A DNA stretch of 64,000 nucleotides from an uncultured Saccharospirillaceae bacterium (GTDB taxonomy: Bacteria > Pseudomonadota > Gammaproteobacteria > Pseudomonadales > Oceanobacteraceae). Shown here in pieces: positions 63,112 to 64,000 of the stretch. A model generated the notes under the pieces. That model saw only the letters and a program-made list of their open reading frames with translations. It made no database searches and was not told the DNA's origin. The position numbers and the translations under genes were made by a program. Numbering within the stretch: position 1 is the first letter of the stretch; the number at the start of each line of letters is the position of its first letter. The DNA is taken from positions 124,001-188,000 of the forward strand of contig CANNFT010000009.1 in the NCBI GenBank assembly GCA_947503895.1, given 5' to 3'.

Positions 63112-63582
63112 TTACGATTTGGTTTTTTGAGCGAGATAACGTTCCAAAACAAACGATTTTAGGATTTTCTCATTGTATGCTTGATGCCGATGACGATAAA
63201 CGTCAAAACCTTGGTAACTCACTGCATGCAAACAATACTCACAAACCGACAATGACTGAAGACGTAACTGGGATAACGTCACATCAATCATTACCAGCTG
63301 CCCTTTTGTTAAAAGGTTATTTAATTTATCGCAAAATGAAAAGTGGTACAGCTCATCTGTGCGGGCAAAGACATAGCTATTTTTATATGCCAAGGTTTTA
63401 TCAGAGTTAGCATGCAAAAGATGGCTGTCTACTTTAACCCAATTTTCTTCAATTTGCTGACGCTCCTGCCACGTTAAATGGCGAACAGGGTCAAATAATT
63501 CAAACTCACCCAATTCCGCATGATTCATTGTCAGACGTTGTTGATTAAATGTTTCGTCTTCGTGAAAATCAAACAGTTTCAT
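63112..63582 (-). CDS. Hypothetical protein coupled to the OmpA-like gene
   Basis: 156 residues, soluble, no signal. It begins KLFDFHEDETFNQQRLTMNH and contains LTWQERQQIEENWVKVDSHL. I do not recognise the family. Its ATG overlaps the stop of the OmpA-like gene as ATGA, so they are co-translated and likely act together. Confidence 0.65.
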   Translation of the reverse strand: MKLFDFHEDETFNQQRLTMNHAELGEFELFDPVRHLTWQERQQIEENWVKVDSHLLHANSDKTLAYKNSYVFARTDELYHFSFCDKLNNLLTKGQLVMIDVTLSQLRLQSLSVCEYCLHAVSYQGFDVYRHRHQAYNEKILKSFVLERYLAQKTKS

Positions 63583-64000
63583 GGCACGACGTCCTCAAGA
63601 ATCGTGGCTATTTTCCCCTCCGCATCCGTCCGTACTTTAAATTCAACTCGCCGAGAACGATCAGGATCTTCTTGACCTTGGCTATCCAATATGACCTTGG
63701 CGGACGATAAACCATTCGCCGTAAGATATTTGCGCAGCCATACTCGATCTTCTTTAACCGCCTCCAAATTCAGCAAATAGGCTAAGGTCGTGCGAGTGCG
63801 TGCTTGTGATAGGGTCATATTAAAAATATAAGCGTCGTTTTCGCTGATCGTACCCAGCCACGAGCTGGATGTGTGCCCCTCTATTCTGACTTCCAAAATG
63901 TCATTCCGGTATTTATCGGCGGTAATAATATCCACATAGCGAGGGAAAAAATCCGATAGAATCAGCTTGAATCGTTCATTCAATTCAGACTCGCCTTTTG
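63579..64000 (-). CDS. OmpA/MotB-like C-terminal domain protein (5' end off the window)
   Basis: The frame continues to the right edge without a start; the TTG at 63983 is internal. The visible ~140 residues are an OmpA-type peptidoglycan-binding domain: RNDILEVRIEGHTSSSW, NMTLSQARTRTTLAYLLNL, KYLTANGLSSAKVILDSQGQ and DPDRSRRVEFKVRTD, with the diagnostic Asp and Arg. It carries a longer insert than MotB. Upstream genes, such as a MotA/ExbB-type partner, are not visible. Confidence 0.82.
   Translation of the reverse strand, partial: KGESELNERFKLILSDFFPRYVDIITADKYRNDILEVRIEGHTSSSWLGTISENDAYIFNMTLSQARTRTTLAYLLNLEAVKEDRVWLRKYLTANGLSSAKVILDSQGQEDPDRSRRVEFKVRTDAEGKIATILEDVVP

Noticed and set aside
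63042..63410. 122-codon plus ORF
   Set aside because: Antisense shadow of the 156-residue minus gene, which is coupled to the OmpA-like gene.

Overview
The window looks like chromosomal DNA of a marine gammaproteobacterium. The evidence is RecC, a gcvT-gcvH-gcvP locus, the long form of PurC, YegD, Ohr, a DUF3080 lipoprotein, and many secreted or lipid-anchored proteins with Gly/Asp-rich architecture. I cannot name the genus from the sequence alone. There is no rRNA, tRNA, CRISPR array, intact prophage or intact transposase. Two genes run off the edges: recC on the left and an OmpA/MotB-like gene on the right.

Layout. 1-6.2 kb: recC (partial, minus), an orphan Hpt protein, a zinc-ribbon methyltransferase, a DsbA-fold isomerase and a divergent DUF3080 lipoprotein. 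6.6-16.7 kb: three paralogous secreted proteins sharing an N-terminal GQA(F/Y) motif. Two of them are separated by a 6.7 kb AT-rich accessory island (8.7-15.4 kb). The island holds a hydrolase with a candidate attC site at its stop codon, a DUF7674-like gene, a LysE exporter, a stray HisC-like aminotransferase, an immunity-like gene, the wreck of a REP-associated tyrosine transposase, and three same-orientation ~100 bp repeats that sit exactly between genes. 17.2-22.3 kb: the glycine cleavage genes, with gcvP separated from gcvTH by 548 bp. 22.4-29.2 kb: single housekeeping or regulatory genes (cNMP-binding protein, LLM oxidoreductase, YegD, thioesterase, hydrolase, GlxA-type regulator).

29.3-37.6 kb: a four-gene minus-strand operon made of two tandem copies of a module, a c-type cytochrome lipoprotein of the DUF1549/1588/1592 type followed by a Tat-exported DUF1501 protein. 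It ends in a clear intrinsic terminator. 38.7-45.2 kb: a CheZ-like protein behind a perfect hairpin, a Tdi1/DUF1851-like protein, a lipoprotein, Ohr with palindromic operator-like sequence, DoxX and an FG-GAP lipoprotein. 45.3-49 kb: a stray S24 repressor, an MscS channel, a P-loop ATPase whose Walker A lysine is replaced, and PhnA. 49.2-54.5 kb: GST, purC, and a periplasmic quaternary-amine-type binding protein translationally coupled to a hybrid histidine kinase, a probable two-gene sensory unit.

55.4-64 kb: a cytochrome b561/ethylbenzene-dehydrogenase-like fusion coupled to an Lcl/DUF1566 protein, a modular secreted metallophosphoesterase, a small gene bracketed by a ~150 bp inverted repeat, a periplasmic beta-lactamase-fold hydrolase, a secreted CBM21-like protein, and an OmpA/MotB-like gene overlapping a small unknown gene at the right edge.

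The strongest leads for something undescribed are the repeat-separated cassette-like array (12.0-15.2 kb), the binding-protein/hybrid-kinase pair, the MscS plus Walker-A-variant ATPase pair, and the duplicated cytochrome/DUF1501 operon. All function calls come from reading motifs; no database search was run.
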